From the NCBI GenBank assembly GCA_963775825.1, contig CAVZKY010000064.1, forward strand, positions 1 to 64,000: 64,000 nt of DNA, given 5' to 3'. The position numbers and the translations under genes were made by a program. Source of the stretch: Bog-532 sp963775825. GTDB taxonomy: Bacteria > Actinomycetota > Actinomycetes > Streptosporangiales > Streptosporangiaceae. Positions 30,604 to 38,617 of the stretch are shown here, piece by piece (within the stretch, counting starts at the first letter, position 1; each line of letters begins with the position of its first letter). The notes under the pieces are model-generated. The model saw only the letters and a list, made by a program, of their open reading frames with translations, ran no database searches and was not told the origin of the DNA.

Positions 30604-31972
30604 ATGAATACGCCCGACTATGTGGCCGCTGTCTTGGCCAAGGCCGAGGCCGGCGGCGCCCACCCGGCTGAGCTGGCCGCCTTGCGCGGGCGCCTGCGGC
30701 AGCTGGCTGATCCCCAGGCCGGGCTCCTGCCGGGCGAGGTCCTGCAGCCGGTGGCGGACCTGCCGCGGCTGGAGGAGCTGCCCGAGCCGCCACCCGGCCG
30801 GGCCCGTGACGTGCTCGGCCGGCTGGTGGTCATCAAGCTGAACGGCGGGCTGGGGACGAGCATGGGCCTGGCCGGGCCGAAGTCGCTGCTGGAGGTCAAG
30901 CCCGGGATGAGCTTCCTGGATGTCCTGGCCCGGCAGGTGCTGGCCCTGCGCGAGCGGCACGGCGCCCGGCTGCCGCTGGTGCTGATGAACTCCGCGGCCA
31001 CCCGGGCCGCCTCGCTGGAGGTGCTGCGCCGCTACGACGGCTGTGCTGGGCGTGCCGCCGGACTTCCTGCAGGGCCGGGAGCCCAAGATCGGCGCCGGTG
31101 ACTGGCGGCCGGTGCGCTGGCCGGCCGACCCGGAGCTGGAGTGGTGCCCGCCCGGGCACGGCGACATCTACACCGCGCTGGCGGCGTCCGGCATGCTGGA
31201 GGCCCTGCTCGGCGCCGGGCTGCGGTACGCCTTCGTGTCCAACTCCGACAACCTCGGCGCGCTCGCCGACGTCCGGATCGCCGCCTGGCTCGCCGCCGGG
31301 CAGGTGCCGTTCGCGCTGGAGGCGGTGCGCGGCACGCCAGCGGACCGCAAGGGCGGCCACCTCGCCCGCCACCACGGCCAGATGGTCCTGAGAGAGACCG
31401 CGCAGGTACCCGACGGCGACACCTCCTTCACCGACACCGGGCGCTGGCGCTGGTACAACACCAACAACATCTGGGATCGACCTGCGCGCGCTGGCCGACC
31501 GGCAGGCCGCCGACCCGGCCGCACCGGACCTGCCGCTGATCATCAACCGCAAGACCGCCGACCCGCGCGACCCGGCGAGCACCCCGGTGATCCAGCTCGA
31601 ATCGGCGATGGGCGCGGCGATCGGCTCGATCCCCGGCGCCCGCGCCCTCCACGTCCCCCGCTCCCGGTTCGCCCCGGTCAAGACCACCGACGACCTGCTG
31701 GTCGTGCGCTCCGACGCCTACCAGCTCACCAGCGACGGGCAGATGAGCCCGGCTTCGACGGCCCCGCCCCGGCCGTCACCCTCGACCCCGACTCTACCGG
31801 CTCCTGCCCGGCTTCGAGCAGCGGTTCCCGGGCCGGCCCGCCGTCGCTGCGCCGCTGCCGCCGCCTCCAGGTCGACGGCGACGTCACCTTCGGCGCAGGC
31901 GTCACCGCCGTCGGCGACGTACAGGTGACCGGCCCGCGGCACATCCCCGACGGGCAGGTACTCGGCCGATGA
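30604..31972 (+). CDS. UTP-glucose-1-phosphate uridylyltransferase, UGP2-like (right; frameshifted)
   Basis: AAAGGAGAACAAAGC precedes ATG 30604 (MNTPDYVAAVLAKAEAGGAH). The N-terminal 145 residues are in one frame, including VVIKLNGGLGTSMGLAGPKS and LPLVLMNSAATRAASLEVL. Shifts near 31042, 31475 and 31750 separate the remaining blocks: LRYAFVSNSDNLGALAD, WRWYNTNNIW, then NRKTADPRDPASTPVIQLES, PRSRFAPVKTTDDLLVVRSD and the beta-helix end DGDVTFGAGVTAVGDVQV. About 455 residues. Same enzyme and operon position as the left copy. UDP-glucose from this gene could serve the GT2 synthase. Confidence 0.83.
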
Positions 31973-32235
31973 AACCCCAACCGCAGACCGGATACCAGTC
32001 ATGACGCCGCTCGTCACCGGGTGGTCCAGCCACCGTCGCGACATCGAGCCTCCCACCCGGCCGCCGCAGACCTCGCTCCTCCACACCCAGCGTAACTGCC
32101 TGGAAATCGAACGATTGTGAGACGAGCCGGAAGAGGCCTGCCCGGCGGACGTTTCCCGTCTGTGACTTTGACAGATAAGTGGCGGTGAATCTTCACCGGT
32201 AGCTGGCCGGGAAGTTGCCGACGACGAAGTCCTCG
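31973..32235. other. Intergenic, mirror of 14066-14355
   Basis: About 260 bases with no supported gene; nearly the reverse complement of the left-arm region. Similarity between arms rises sharply from here outward. Confidence 0.4.
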
Positions 32236-32640
32236 CGGCCGGTCTCGACTACGCCGCTCGTGACCGTCCCGGGGTTGGTAGCCGACGTCGAGCGTGAACT
32301 GGCCCAGGGCGACCCCCGCCGGTTACCGGCCACTATGTGCGCCGCGCGGACCGGGTTCTCGGCCGTCGGCGAGATGACGGTTTTCACACAGCTCCGCGCA
32401 GCTATCCGGAGCGCTACCGTGGGTCAAGGATCGGGAGCGGCAGGCGACGTCGGCCTGCCGGGGAAGGGGCCGTTAGGGGATCCGATCGTGCTCGCGTTCG
32501 GGGCGGCGCTTTTCGGGGCGATCGCCACCGACACCTGGCCACATGTCCGCGAAGCGGTCACCGGCTTGTGGCGCCGCGTGCACCCGGGGCAGAAGGCGGA
32601 CGACATCGCTGACCGAGCTGGACGAACTGCGGGAGCTTCG
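32236..32640 (+). pseudogene. Small helical protein of unknown function, truncated (right)
   Basis: Gives the N-terminal part in one frame: TTPLVTVPGLVADVERELAQ, TMCAARTGFSAVGEMTVFTQ, DPIVLAFGAALFGAIATDTW and VHPGQKADDIA, then a shift to TELDELRE. At 32636 the sequence jumps straight into the resolvase relic, so the C-terminal half, including the DSSTFTQIG tail found in the left arm, is deleted (about 0.7 kb). Confidence 0.6.
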
Positions 32641-32850
32641 CGCTCGGCGGCTCGGTCTACGACTCGGAACGGGACCCGTTCGCCCGGATGTTCCTGCAGA
32701 TCCTTGCCGTCATCGCCGAGTTCGAGGCCAACCTGATCCGGCAGCGCACCCGCGAGGGCATGGACATCGCCCACCAGAACGGGAAGCTCATGAAGGTCAA
32801 TTGTTTCGTGGGCGAGGTTCAACGCAACTTCGATGTCGCCCGCTCTTAAA
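32636..32850 (+). pseudogene. Relic of a resolvase-type serine recombinase (right)
   Basis: Counterpart of 13040-13330. Reads FALGGSVYDSERDPFARMF across a shift, then LQILAVIAEFEANLIRQRTR and EGMDIAHQNGKL. The DWN of the left copy has become DSER here. It is fused to the truncated small gene by the deletion. Confidence 0.65.
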
Positions 32851-32965
32851 TAGGCGAGGGCAAGCGTCGTCTGGTTCTCGACAAGGTCCCGAGTGTATCG
32901 GAACCGAGGTCGTCGACCGATGTGCGGAGATGAGGTATAGCAGCGCGAGGGTAGTGGCAGACGGC
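32815..32965 (-). pseudogene. Relic of a TPR-containing regulator (right)
   Basis: Mirror of 12940-13085 with small differences: DLVENQTTLALAYLRAGD then IEVALNLAHETI. No start or DNA-binding domain. The rest of the region to 33088 has no gene I can support and is nearly identical to 12795-12940. Confidence 0.4.
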
Positions 32966-33088
32966 TCGTATGACCAGGCCCGGTAAACGTTACTGGTCAG
33001 CGCACTAGCTAGGCACGGCCCCACACTGTAAAGAGCACCCGGTCGCCGCCTCAGCAGCCATATCAAGATCGCGAAACATCGAGACCAG

Positions 33089-34604
33089 TCATAGGTCGTT
33101 TTGCTCGATGTGGATGCGGCCGTAGTCGAAACTGCCGTTCGCCGCGCGGGACTCGTCAAGGCGGATCGCCGCGAACAGGAACCGGAGCACGGCGTTCAGC
33201 CGTTCGCAGTTCCCGGCTTGCTCGTGCGCGTCCCAGGTTTTCCGGGCGTCCGGGCCGATCATCCCGTCCAGCACTTCCACGCCGGGCCGGATGATGGTTT
33301 TCGCTTGCCGCTTGTCAATCCGGTCCTGCACCTTTTTGCGCATCGCCCGGTACTCATGCGTCTTGATCTCTTGCGTGTCCCACATCGCCTTCAGTTCGGC
33401 TAGTTCGGCCTGGTCAGCTTCGTCGCGGCTTTATCGTCATCTGTGAGCATCGCGGTCGTGGCCGCGCCGGTCACGTCCAGCCGTTCCAGCAGCGTAATCG
33501 CGGCGTCTTTGATGAAGCTTTCCAGGCTGGCTGCGCCCGCGCGCCGGTAGCACTTCGCGCTGCCGTCCGTGGGCCGGAAATTGGTGCACACATAGACCGG
33601 GCGTCCCCCGGTGCCGGGCCGACCCGACATCCGCGCGCCGCATTTGGTGCACCACAGCAGGCCCCGCAGCAGGTAGAACGTGCGGTGCTCGTACTGGTCG
33701 CGGGTGGCTGCCGACCGGAACGCGCGCCGCTCCTGCACTTCGCGGAACAGCGCGGGGTCAATGATCGCGGGCCAGATACCGGACCCGATTTCCTGGCCCC
33801 GGAACACCCGGATACCAGCGACATGCCGGGAATCTAGCAACCGGAGCACGGTAGGAATGCTCCACCGTTTCCCCTGCGCGGTGGGAATACCGCGCCGGTT
33901 CAGGTCATCGCTGATCGCGTGCGGGGTCATCCCGTTCAGGAAACTCTCAAACATCCACCGCACGATCGCGGCTTCTTCCGCCACAATTTCCATTCCGGTC
34001 TTCGTATATCCGTAGCGGCGTGCCCCGGTCTGCGGTTTGCCGTCGCGTGCCCGGTCCACCATCGCGTCCTGCAAACGTCGTGATGTGTCATCCGATGAAC
34101 GGCACGCGTGCGCGACCTCACCCCGCAGATAATGCCGGTCGTCAGGGTCGCTCAGGTCCCGGCGGCTGGCTTTCCCGTGCAGGATAATCCCGTGTTCCTC
34201 GGAAAGCTTCAGCAATTCCTCAAGGTCCCACGGTTGCCGCATCAAACGGTCCGGGTGATACACCACAATATGCCGGATCCCCGGTTCCCGGCCACCTTCA
34301 GAAGACTGTCCCAGCCGGGCCGCTTCCGGTCCCGCTGCCACGCCGAACGGTTCGGGTCAACCAGCACATGCCGCGCTACCAGGCCCAGGCTTTCCACAAC
34401 GTCACGGCAAATGCGTTCCTGCCGGTCCACACTGGTCTGATCCTTATCCTTGACATGCGACACCCGGCAGTAGATCGCGGCGTCTTCCCCCTGCCACGAC
34501 TCCCGGCTACGCTCCTTCTGCTGGCCGGCCGCCACACGGGCCACCGCCCGCTCGCGCGCCTGCCGCGCCCTGACCTGCGCATTTCCCGCTGTAGTAGTCT
34601 CCAT
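33089..34604 (-). CDS. Large serine recombinase/integrase, right copy (frameshifted)
   Basis: ATG at 34604 (METTTAGNAQVRARQ). The catalytic domain AAIYCRVSHVKDKD runs in one frame to WDSLLKVAGNRG; after a shift near 34280 the next 290 residues are continuous: RHIVVYHPDRLMRQPWDLEE, RARDGKPQTGARRYGYTKTG, HAISDDLNRRGIPTAQG, the zinc ribbon CTKCGARMSGRPGTG and CTNFRPTDGSAKC. A one-base loss near 33423 (GCGACGAAG against GCGATCGAAG in the left copy) shifts the coiled-coil end (AMWDTQEIKTHEYRAMRKKV). Nearly identical to the left copy, so both ends carried the same enzyme. It reads away from the right attachment site into the element. Confidence 0.87.
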
Positions 34605-34635
34605 ACACCCGAGCATACGAGCACTGCATGACCAT
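34605..34635. other. Right attachment junction
   Basis: Element sequence CGAGCACTGCATGACC is followed by AT and host CCCGCTGGCGACC. The element side is the reverse complement of the left end, so both ends have the same half-site, as expected from inverted integration across a palindromic AT core. Confidence 0.75.
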
Positions 34636-35395
34636 CCCGCTGGCGACCCTGCTCGGCTTGGCCGAGCGCCCCGGGGAGGCCGCCGGGCTCGGCGCGATCG
34701 ATCCGTCCCTGGCCCGGGAACTCGCCCGCAAGGCCGCCGGCAACCCCCGCACCACCTGGTGCGTCACGGTTACCGACCAGGAGGGACACGCCACCGGCCA
34801 CGGGTGTGCCCAGACCATCAGGAAAACAGGCCGGAGAAGCGAACCAGGACCAAACAGACCAGGACCAGCAAACACGCCAGGGCCGGACGGATCGAGACCA
34901 AGCGGCGCGCCAGGGCCAACCAGACCGGGGCCAAGTAGCACACCAGGGCCAACTAGATCGGGCCCGCTCACGTTCACCCGCGACCAGGGACACGGGCTAC
35001 CCGGCGGATACGGCCGGTGGCGGCTACGTCCCGGCGGTGACCGCGACCTCCTCGTCGACCTTGAGCCGCTCGCGGTCACTGACTGCGACCACCGGCATGA
35101 ATCAGCTGGCTACCAGCCCAGCGGCACCCTCCGCCACCTGGTCCAGATCCGCGACGCAGAATGCACCTGGCCGCCGTGCCGCCGGGCAGCACGGCGATGC
35201 GACTTCGAACATGCGATTCCCTGGGATCAGGGCGGGCGGACCTGTAGCTGTAACGGCGGGCCCCGCTGTCGTCATCATCACCACGCGAAACAAGCTCACG
35301 GCTGGAAACTTGAGCAAAACCAGCCCGGCTATCACACGTGGACCACACCGGCCGGCCGGACCTACACCACCGGACCCACCGAATACCCGATCTGA
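34636..35395 (+). pseudogene. DUF222-HNH endonuclease family protein, 3' part
   Basis: Continues the host gene from IPLATLLGLAERPGEAAGLG. It has LARELARKAAGNPRTTWCVT and a Pro/Gly-rich linker repeat (RPGPANTPGPDGSRPS and similar). The HNH nuclease domain reads RDAECTWPPC, then DFEHAIPWDQGG, CNGGPRCRHHHHAKQAHGW. It ends with the usual TWTTPAGRTYTTGPTEYPI. The frame is intact. An in-frame ATG at 34628 could give a separate C-terminal protein of 255 residues after insertion, so the HNH domain may still be made. Confidence 0.87.
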
Positions 35396-35438
35396 GACTG
35401 GGCCGGGCCCGCTTGGGTCCTTCGTTACGCCTCCTAGC

Positions 35439-36368
35439 TTAGCTTTCGACGCGGAGGACGTGCAGCGCGTGAGCAAGGTCGGGCGGGTAGTCGCTCCGGA
35501 ACTCGACCCAGCGGCCATCGGCGGGGTGCTCGAAAGCCAGGCTGACGGCGTGCAGCCACTGGCGGTGCAGGCCCAGATGTTCCGCTAGCACTGGGTCCGC
35601 GCCGTAGAGCAGATCGCCCACGCACGGGTGCCTGACCGCTGACATGTGGACGCGGATCTGGTGCGTTCGGCCAGTCTCCAGCCCAACGTCGACCAAGCTG
35701 GCACCGCGGAAGGCCTCCAGAGTGTCATAGTGCGTGACGCTGGGGCGTCCCCCGGCCACGACGGCGAACCGGCCGTCGCCCGACGGATTTCTGCCGATCG
35801 GCGCATCGATGGTGCCGCGCAGCGGATCTGGGTGCCCCTGTACAACCGCGTGGTAACGCTTCTCCACCTGGCGCTCGCGGAACGCCCGCTTCAGCGCGCT
35901 GTAGGCCGACTCGCTCTTGGCCACCACCATCGAACCGGTCGTGTTCGCGTCCAGGCGGTGAACGATGCCCTGCCGCTCGGCGGCGCCGCTGGTGGCGATG
36001 GTGTGGCCGCTGGCCAGCAGGCCGCCGATGACGGTCGGGCCGTTCCAGCCCGGCGTCGGATGCGCGGCTACGCCGGTCGGCTTGTCGACCACTACAATGT
36101 CGTCGTCCTCGTAGAGAACGTTCAGCCCTTCCACCGTGCGGGGCGGCTCGACCGGACGCGGCGCCGGCAGGGTCACCTCCAGCGGCTCTCCCGCTGTGAC
36201 CCGGTCGGACTTAGCCGCGGGGTGGCCATCGACCAGCACCATCCCCTCGCTGATCAGTTCGGCAGCCCGTGACCTGGACAACCCGAACATCCGGGCCAGA
36301 GCGGCGTCGAGCCGCTCTCCGTCCAGACCGTCGGGAACAGGCAGATAACGCTGACCCGGCGCTGTCAT
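35439..36368 (-). CDS. rluD: RluA-family rRNA pseudouridine synthase (RluD-like)
   Basis: Converts uridines in 23S rRNA to pseudouridine. 309 residues. N-terminal S4 RNA-binding domain (LDAALARMFGLSRSRAAELI), then the catalytic domain with HRLDANTTGSMVVAKS, where the Asp is the catalytic residue, and the end motifs GRTHQIRVHMSAVRHPCVGD. The ATG at 36368 is followed by MTAPGQRYLPVPDGLDGERL, as expected for this family. It follows lspA, the standard order in many bacteria. The lspA frame runs 158 bases into it, see that entry. Confidence 0.93.
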   Translation of the reverse strand: MTAPGQRYLPVPDGLDGERLDAALARMFGLSRSRAAELISEGMVLVDGHPAAKSDRVTAGEPLEVTLPAPRPVEPPRTVEGLNVLYEDDDIVVVDKPTGVAAHPTPGWNGPTVIGGLLASGHTIATSGAAERQGIVHRLDANTTGSMVVAKSESAYSALKRAFRERQVEKRYHAVVQGHPDPLRGTIDAPIGRNPSGDGRFAVVAGGRPSVTHYDTLEAFRGASLVDVGLETGRTHQIRVHMSAVRHPCVGDLLYGADPVLAEHLGLHRQWLHAVSLAFEHPADGRWVEFRSDYPPDLAHALHVLRVES

Positions 36369-37410
36369 CCTCGGCCTCTGAAGCCTGCGTCATTGAAGTG
36401 ACCGGCGTGGTTTGGGCGGCTGCCGCGTTTTTCGATTGCTTCGGGACTTCCGCATTGTTCGGGACTTCAATGGTGGGTGCGACCTCTGCGGCGTGGGCGA
36501 TCTGGGTGGCGGGGCCCGTTTCAGTGGCCGGCCCCACCTCAGTGACGGAGCTGCCCCCGGCGACGGCGCCGGTTTCAGTGGCCGGGCCCACCTCAGTGAC
36601 GGAGCTGCCCCCGGCGACGCCGCCGGCTTCAGTGGCCGGGCCCACCTCAGTGACAGGGCTGGCCTGAGCGGTTGAGCTGGCCTCAGTGACCCGGCTGGGC
36701 TGGCTGACAGCGGTGGCCTCAGTGACCCGGCTGGGCTGGCTGACAGCGGTGGCCTCAGTGACCCGGCTGGGCTGGCTGACAGCGCTGGCCTCAGTGGCGC
36801 GGCTGGGCTGACTGGCAGGGGCGGTTTGGGTCGTCCGCGGTTCGGCGCGCGCGTTGAGATCGTCTTCCGGGTGACCTTCGCGGGTGCCATCTAGACGGAC
36901 ACCGCGCAGGGCGAGCAGGACCGCCAGGGCACCACCGCACACGATGGCCGAGTCGGCGAGGTTGAACACGGGCCAGTGCGGCAACTGGATCCAGTCCACC
37001 ACGTCACCGCGGAACAGCCCGGGCGAGCGGAAGATCCGGTCGGACAGGTTCCCGGTCGCGCCGCCTAGGAGCAGCCCCAGCGTGATCGCCCAGGCCAGGC
37101 TGCGCAGCTTGCGGGCCGCGCGGAGGATATAGAAGATGACGGCCGCGGCAATCACCGTGAACACGATCGTCATCGAGGTGCCGATGCTGAACGCCGCGCC
37201 GCTATTGCGCAGCAGCAGCAGCGTCAGGAATCCGTCCAACAGCCGGATCGGGGGCCGGCTGGCCAGCGCACGGACCACGATCACCTTGGTCGTAACGTCG
37301 AGGGCCAGCACGGTCAGGGCCACACCGATGACCACGGAAAGCTTACGGCCGCCCGGCGCTGCCGCCGGTGTCAGCCCCGCGTCCCCTGCGGTACCTGGTC
37401 CGGTGTCCAT
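36211..37410 (-). CDS. lspA: Lipoprotein signal peptidase (LspA) with a long repetitive C-terminal tail
   Basis: Membrane aspartyl protease that cleaves lipoprotein signal peptides. From ATG 37410 the enzyme part covers about 165 residues with four membrane segments (VVIGVALTVLALDVTTKVIV first), the motifs RNSGAAFSIG, GGATGNLSDRI and FNLADSAIVCGG, whose Asp residues in GNLSDR and NLADS form the catalytic pair. Then comes a tail of about 230 residues made of repeats (SQPSRVTEATAV; EVGPATETGAVAGGSSVT), unusual for LspA, which normally ends near 160-200 residues. The frame runs past the rluD start. A single-base shift in the repeats would instead bring the stop to the ATGA at 36368. A GTG at 37497 is an alternative start. 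Confidence 0.85.
   Translation of the reverse strand: MDTGPGTAGDAGLTPAAAPGGRKLSVVIGVALTVLALDVTTKVIVVRALASRPPIRLLDGFLTLLLLRNSGAAFSIGTSMTIVFTVIAAAVIFYILRAARKLRSLAWAITLGLLLGGATGNLSDRIFRSPGLFRGDVVDWIQLPHWPVFNLADSAIVCGGALAVLLALRGVRLDGTREGHPEDDLNARAEPRTTQTAPASQPSRATEASAVSQPSRVTEATAVSQPSRVTEATAVSQPSRVTEASSTAQASPVTEVGPATEAGGVAGGSSVTEVGPATETGAVAGGSSVTEVGPATETGPATQIAHAAEVAPTIEVPNNAEVPKQSKNAAAAQTTPVTSMTQASEAEDDSAGSALSACSRRSGRRAARRRSGPDVRVVQVTGCRTDQRGDGAGRWPPRG
36518..36655 (-). repeat. 54-bp tandem repeat in the lspA tail
   Basis: Units begin at 36518, 36572 and 36626 and code for EVGPATETGAVAGGSSVT. The third is partial. Exact 54-nt period keeps the reading frame. Confidence 0.85.
36679..36822 (-). 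repeat. 36-bp tandem repeat in the lspA tail
   Basis: Units beginning at about 36680, 36716, 36752 and 36788 code for SQPSRVTEATAV. Period of 36 nt, in frame. Confidence 0.85.
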
Positions 37411-37469
37411 CCCGGCGTCCAGTTCCGGCGCCCGGGCCTGTTCCCCCGGGCGCTTCGCCTCGTCCGCCG

Positions 37470-37889
37470 TCAGCGGCGTTCTTCGCGCTGCTTGCACCTC
37501 ACGCAGAGTACCGCGCGCGGGAACGCCATCAGGCGCGCCTTGCCTATTGGCTGGCCGCAGGAACCACACACTCCATATGTTCCCGCATCGATCCGGCTGA
37601 GGGCCTGCTCGGTCTGCTCCAGCAGGCGCCGGGCGTTGCTGGTCATCTGGAACTCGTGTTCGCGCTCGAACGTCTTGACCCCAACGTCCGCCTCGTCGTC
37701 GCCCGCCTCGCGGATTCCATCGCCTAGCCGGTCAGCGATATGCGACTCAGCCTCCTCGATGTCACGACGCAGCCCGGCGGCTTCCGCTTCGAGCGCGTCC
37801 CGCACCTCGGCGAGCTCGGAGCCGGTCCAGGGCTCCTCCCCTGGCCGCACCGGAAGAGTTGCGGCGTCGGTACGCGGGGCTGTGGCCAT
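37470..37889 (-). CDS. DksA/TraR-type C4 zinc finger protein
   Basis: 139 residues with ATG at 37889 after GGGAGGCG. A helical N-terminal part (ELAEVRDALEAEAAGLRRDI) is followed by the zinc finger CGSCGQPIGKARLMAFP and CVRCK, four cysteines in the DksA/TraR pattern. In actinobacteria such proteins often sit just upstream of lspA. Members bind RNA polymerase in some bacteria; for this branch the role is not established. It ends just before the lspA start. Confidence 0.88.
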   Translation of the reverse strand: MATAPRTDAATLPVRPGEEPWTGSELAEVRDALEAEAAGLRRDIEEAESHIADRLGDGIREAGDDEADVGVKTFEREHEFQMTSNARRLLEQTEQALSRIDAGTYGVCGSCGQPIGKARLMAFPRAVLCVRCKQREERR

Positions 37890-38389
37890 CTAACGCCTCC
37901 CACGACGGGGCTATAGACGATCATGAATATGAACGGTCAACGGAGAATAAGTCACATCGCGTTTCTCTGCAAATGAGATGTCAGTTCACTCACGTACGGG
38001 TACTTCGGCCGGTTCACGGCCGCGGTTGCAGATGCCTCAAGGTCGGGGCCGGCCCAGCCCCCGGGGTCGTCCTGCCGAGCCCTGCGGCAGCCGACACACC
38101 GGGCCTGCGGCGCACCGGGCCTGCGGCGCACCGGGCCTGCGGCGCACCGGGCCTGCGGCGCACCGGGCCCTGCGGCGCACCGGGCCCTGCGGCGCACCGG
38201 GCCCTGCGGCGCACCGGGCCCTGCGGCGCACCGGGCCCTGCGGCAGCCGACGTGCAGGAAAGCCGACGTGCAGGAAATAAGTTCGGCCCGCTGGGCTGTT
38301 CAGATATCCTGAATACCTGCACGGCATTGATGGGGACAGCTGCCGCTGACCGCAGGCCAGGAGCGATCCGGGGACGGTGCGAGCCCGGA
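37890..38389. other. Intergenic region with tandem repeats, upstream of the ileS leader
   Basis: About 500 bases without a supported gene. 37905-37990 is AT-rich and may hold the promoter of the zinc finger gene. The centre is the repeat listed next. Confidence 0.5.
38097..38247 (+). repeat. 16/17-nt tandem repeat (CCGGGCCTGCGGCGCA)
   Basis: Four copies of a 16-nt unit CCGGGCCTGCGGCGCA followed by five copies with one extra C (CCGGGCCCTGCGGCGCA). The clean switch from 16 to 17 nt shows that one mutated unit was then amplified. Not CRISPR: there are no spacers. Confidence 0.85.
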
Positions 38390-38607
38390 GGCCAGCCCAG
38401 CGGACCAGATCACCCCGGAGCCGCCGGAAGAACGGCCCCCTTCACTCCTTCCCGGGACGTGGCCCGGGCTCAGTAGAACCGGCCGCAGGAATCCTCGAGA
38501 GGGTCGCGCACGCCTGACACCGGCAGCGGCCAAGGAGGGTGGTACCGCGGGAACGCCGCACGGCGACCTCGTCCCTCCAGCAAAATCCCGTTCGGAATTG
38601 CTGGAGG
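38390..38607 (+). promoter_or_regulatory. T-box riboswitch of ileS, translational type
   Basis: The conserved T-box AGGGTGGTACCGCGG lies at 38536-38550, within about 80 bases of the ileS start. A likely Ile specifier ATC followed by A is at 38409-38411 (CAGATCACC). A GC-rich hairpin CCCGGG-ACGTGG-CCCGGG (38451-38468) fits a stem between them. Next to the start, CCTCCAGCAA (38574-38583) pairs perfectly with TTGCTGGAGG (38598-38607), hiding the ribosome site GGAGG. There is no run of T, so control is probably at translation: uncharged tRNA-Ile would free the ribosome site. Actinobacterial ileS genes are known to use such translational T-boxes. The specifier and stem assignment are by eye. Confidence 0.85.
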
Positions 38608-38617
38608 CACCGGCATC

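Larger units (their letters stand above)
11240..34635. mobile_element. 23.4 kb integrative element with a serine recombinase at each end (mosaic inverted duplication)
   Basis: Both ends carry TGACCAT (11240-11246 and 34629-34635). Inward of these, GGTCATGCAGTGCTCG lies at the left end and its exact reverse complement at the right. The left arm (11247-20947) and right arm (23650-34628) carry the same genes in mirror order, about a 2.7 kb centre. Removing the element rejoins the DUF222-HNH gene in frame. Both arms end outward with a large serine recombinase reading inward. The arms differ: only the right has an IS1634-type element, it has lost about 0.7 kb near 32640, and the inner genes are diverged by eye. 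In Mycobacterium tuberculosis the serine-integrase prophage phiRv1 also uses a 13E12-family repeat as its attB, which is a useful precedent. Confidence 0.85.

Noticed and set aside
11240..34635. The inverted duplication as an assembly or chimeric-read artefact
   Set aside because: The arms differ in many bases, one has an extra IS and a 0.7 kb deletion, and the centre is unique. A folded-back artefact would give identical arms.
38097..38247. Possible CRISPR array
   Set aside because: Units are contiguous with no spacers, and no cas genes are present. The same holds for the repeats at 9561, 36518, 42253 and 61330.
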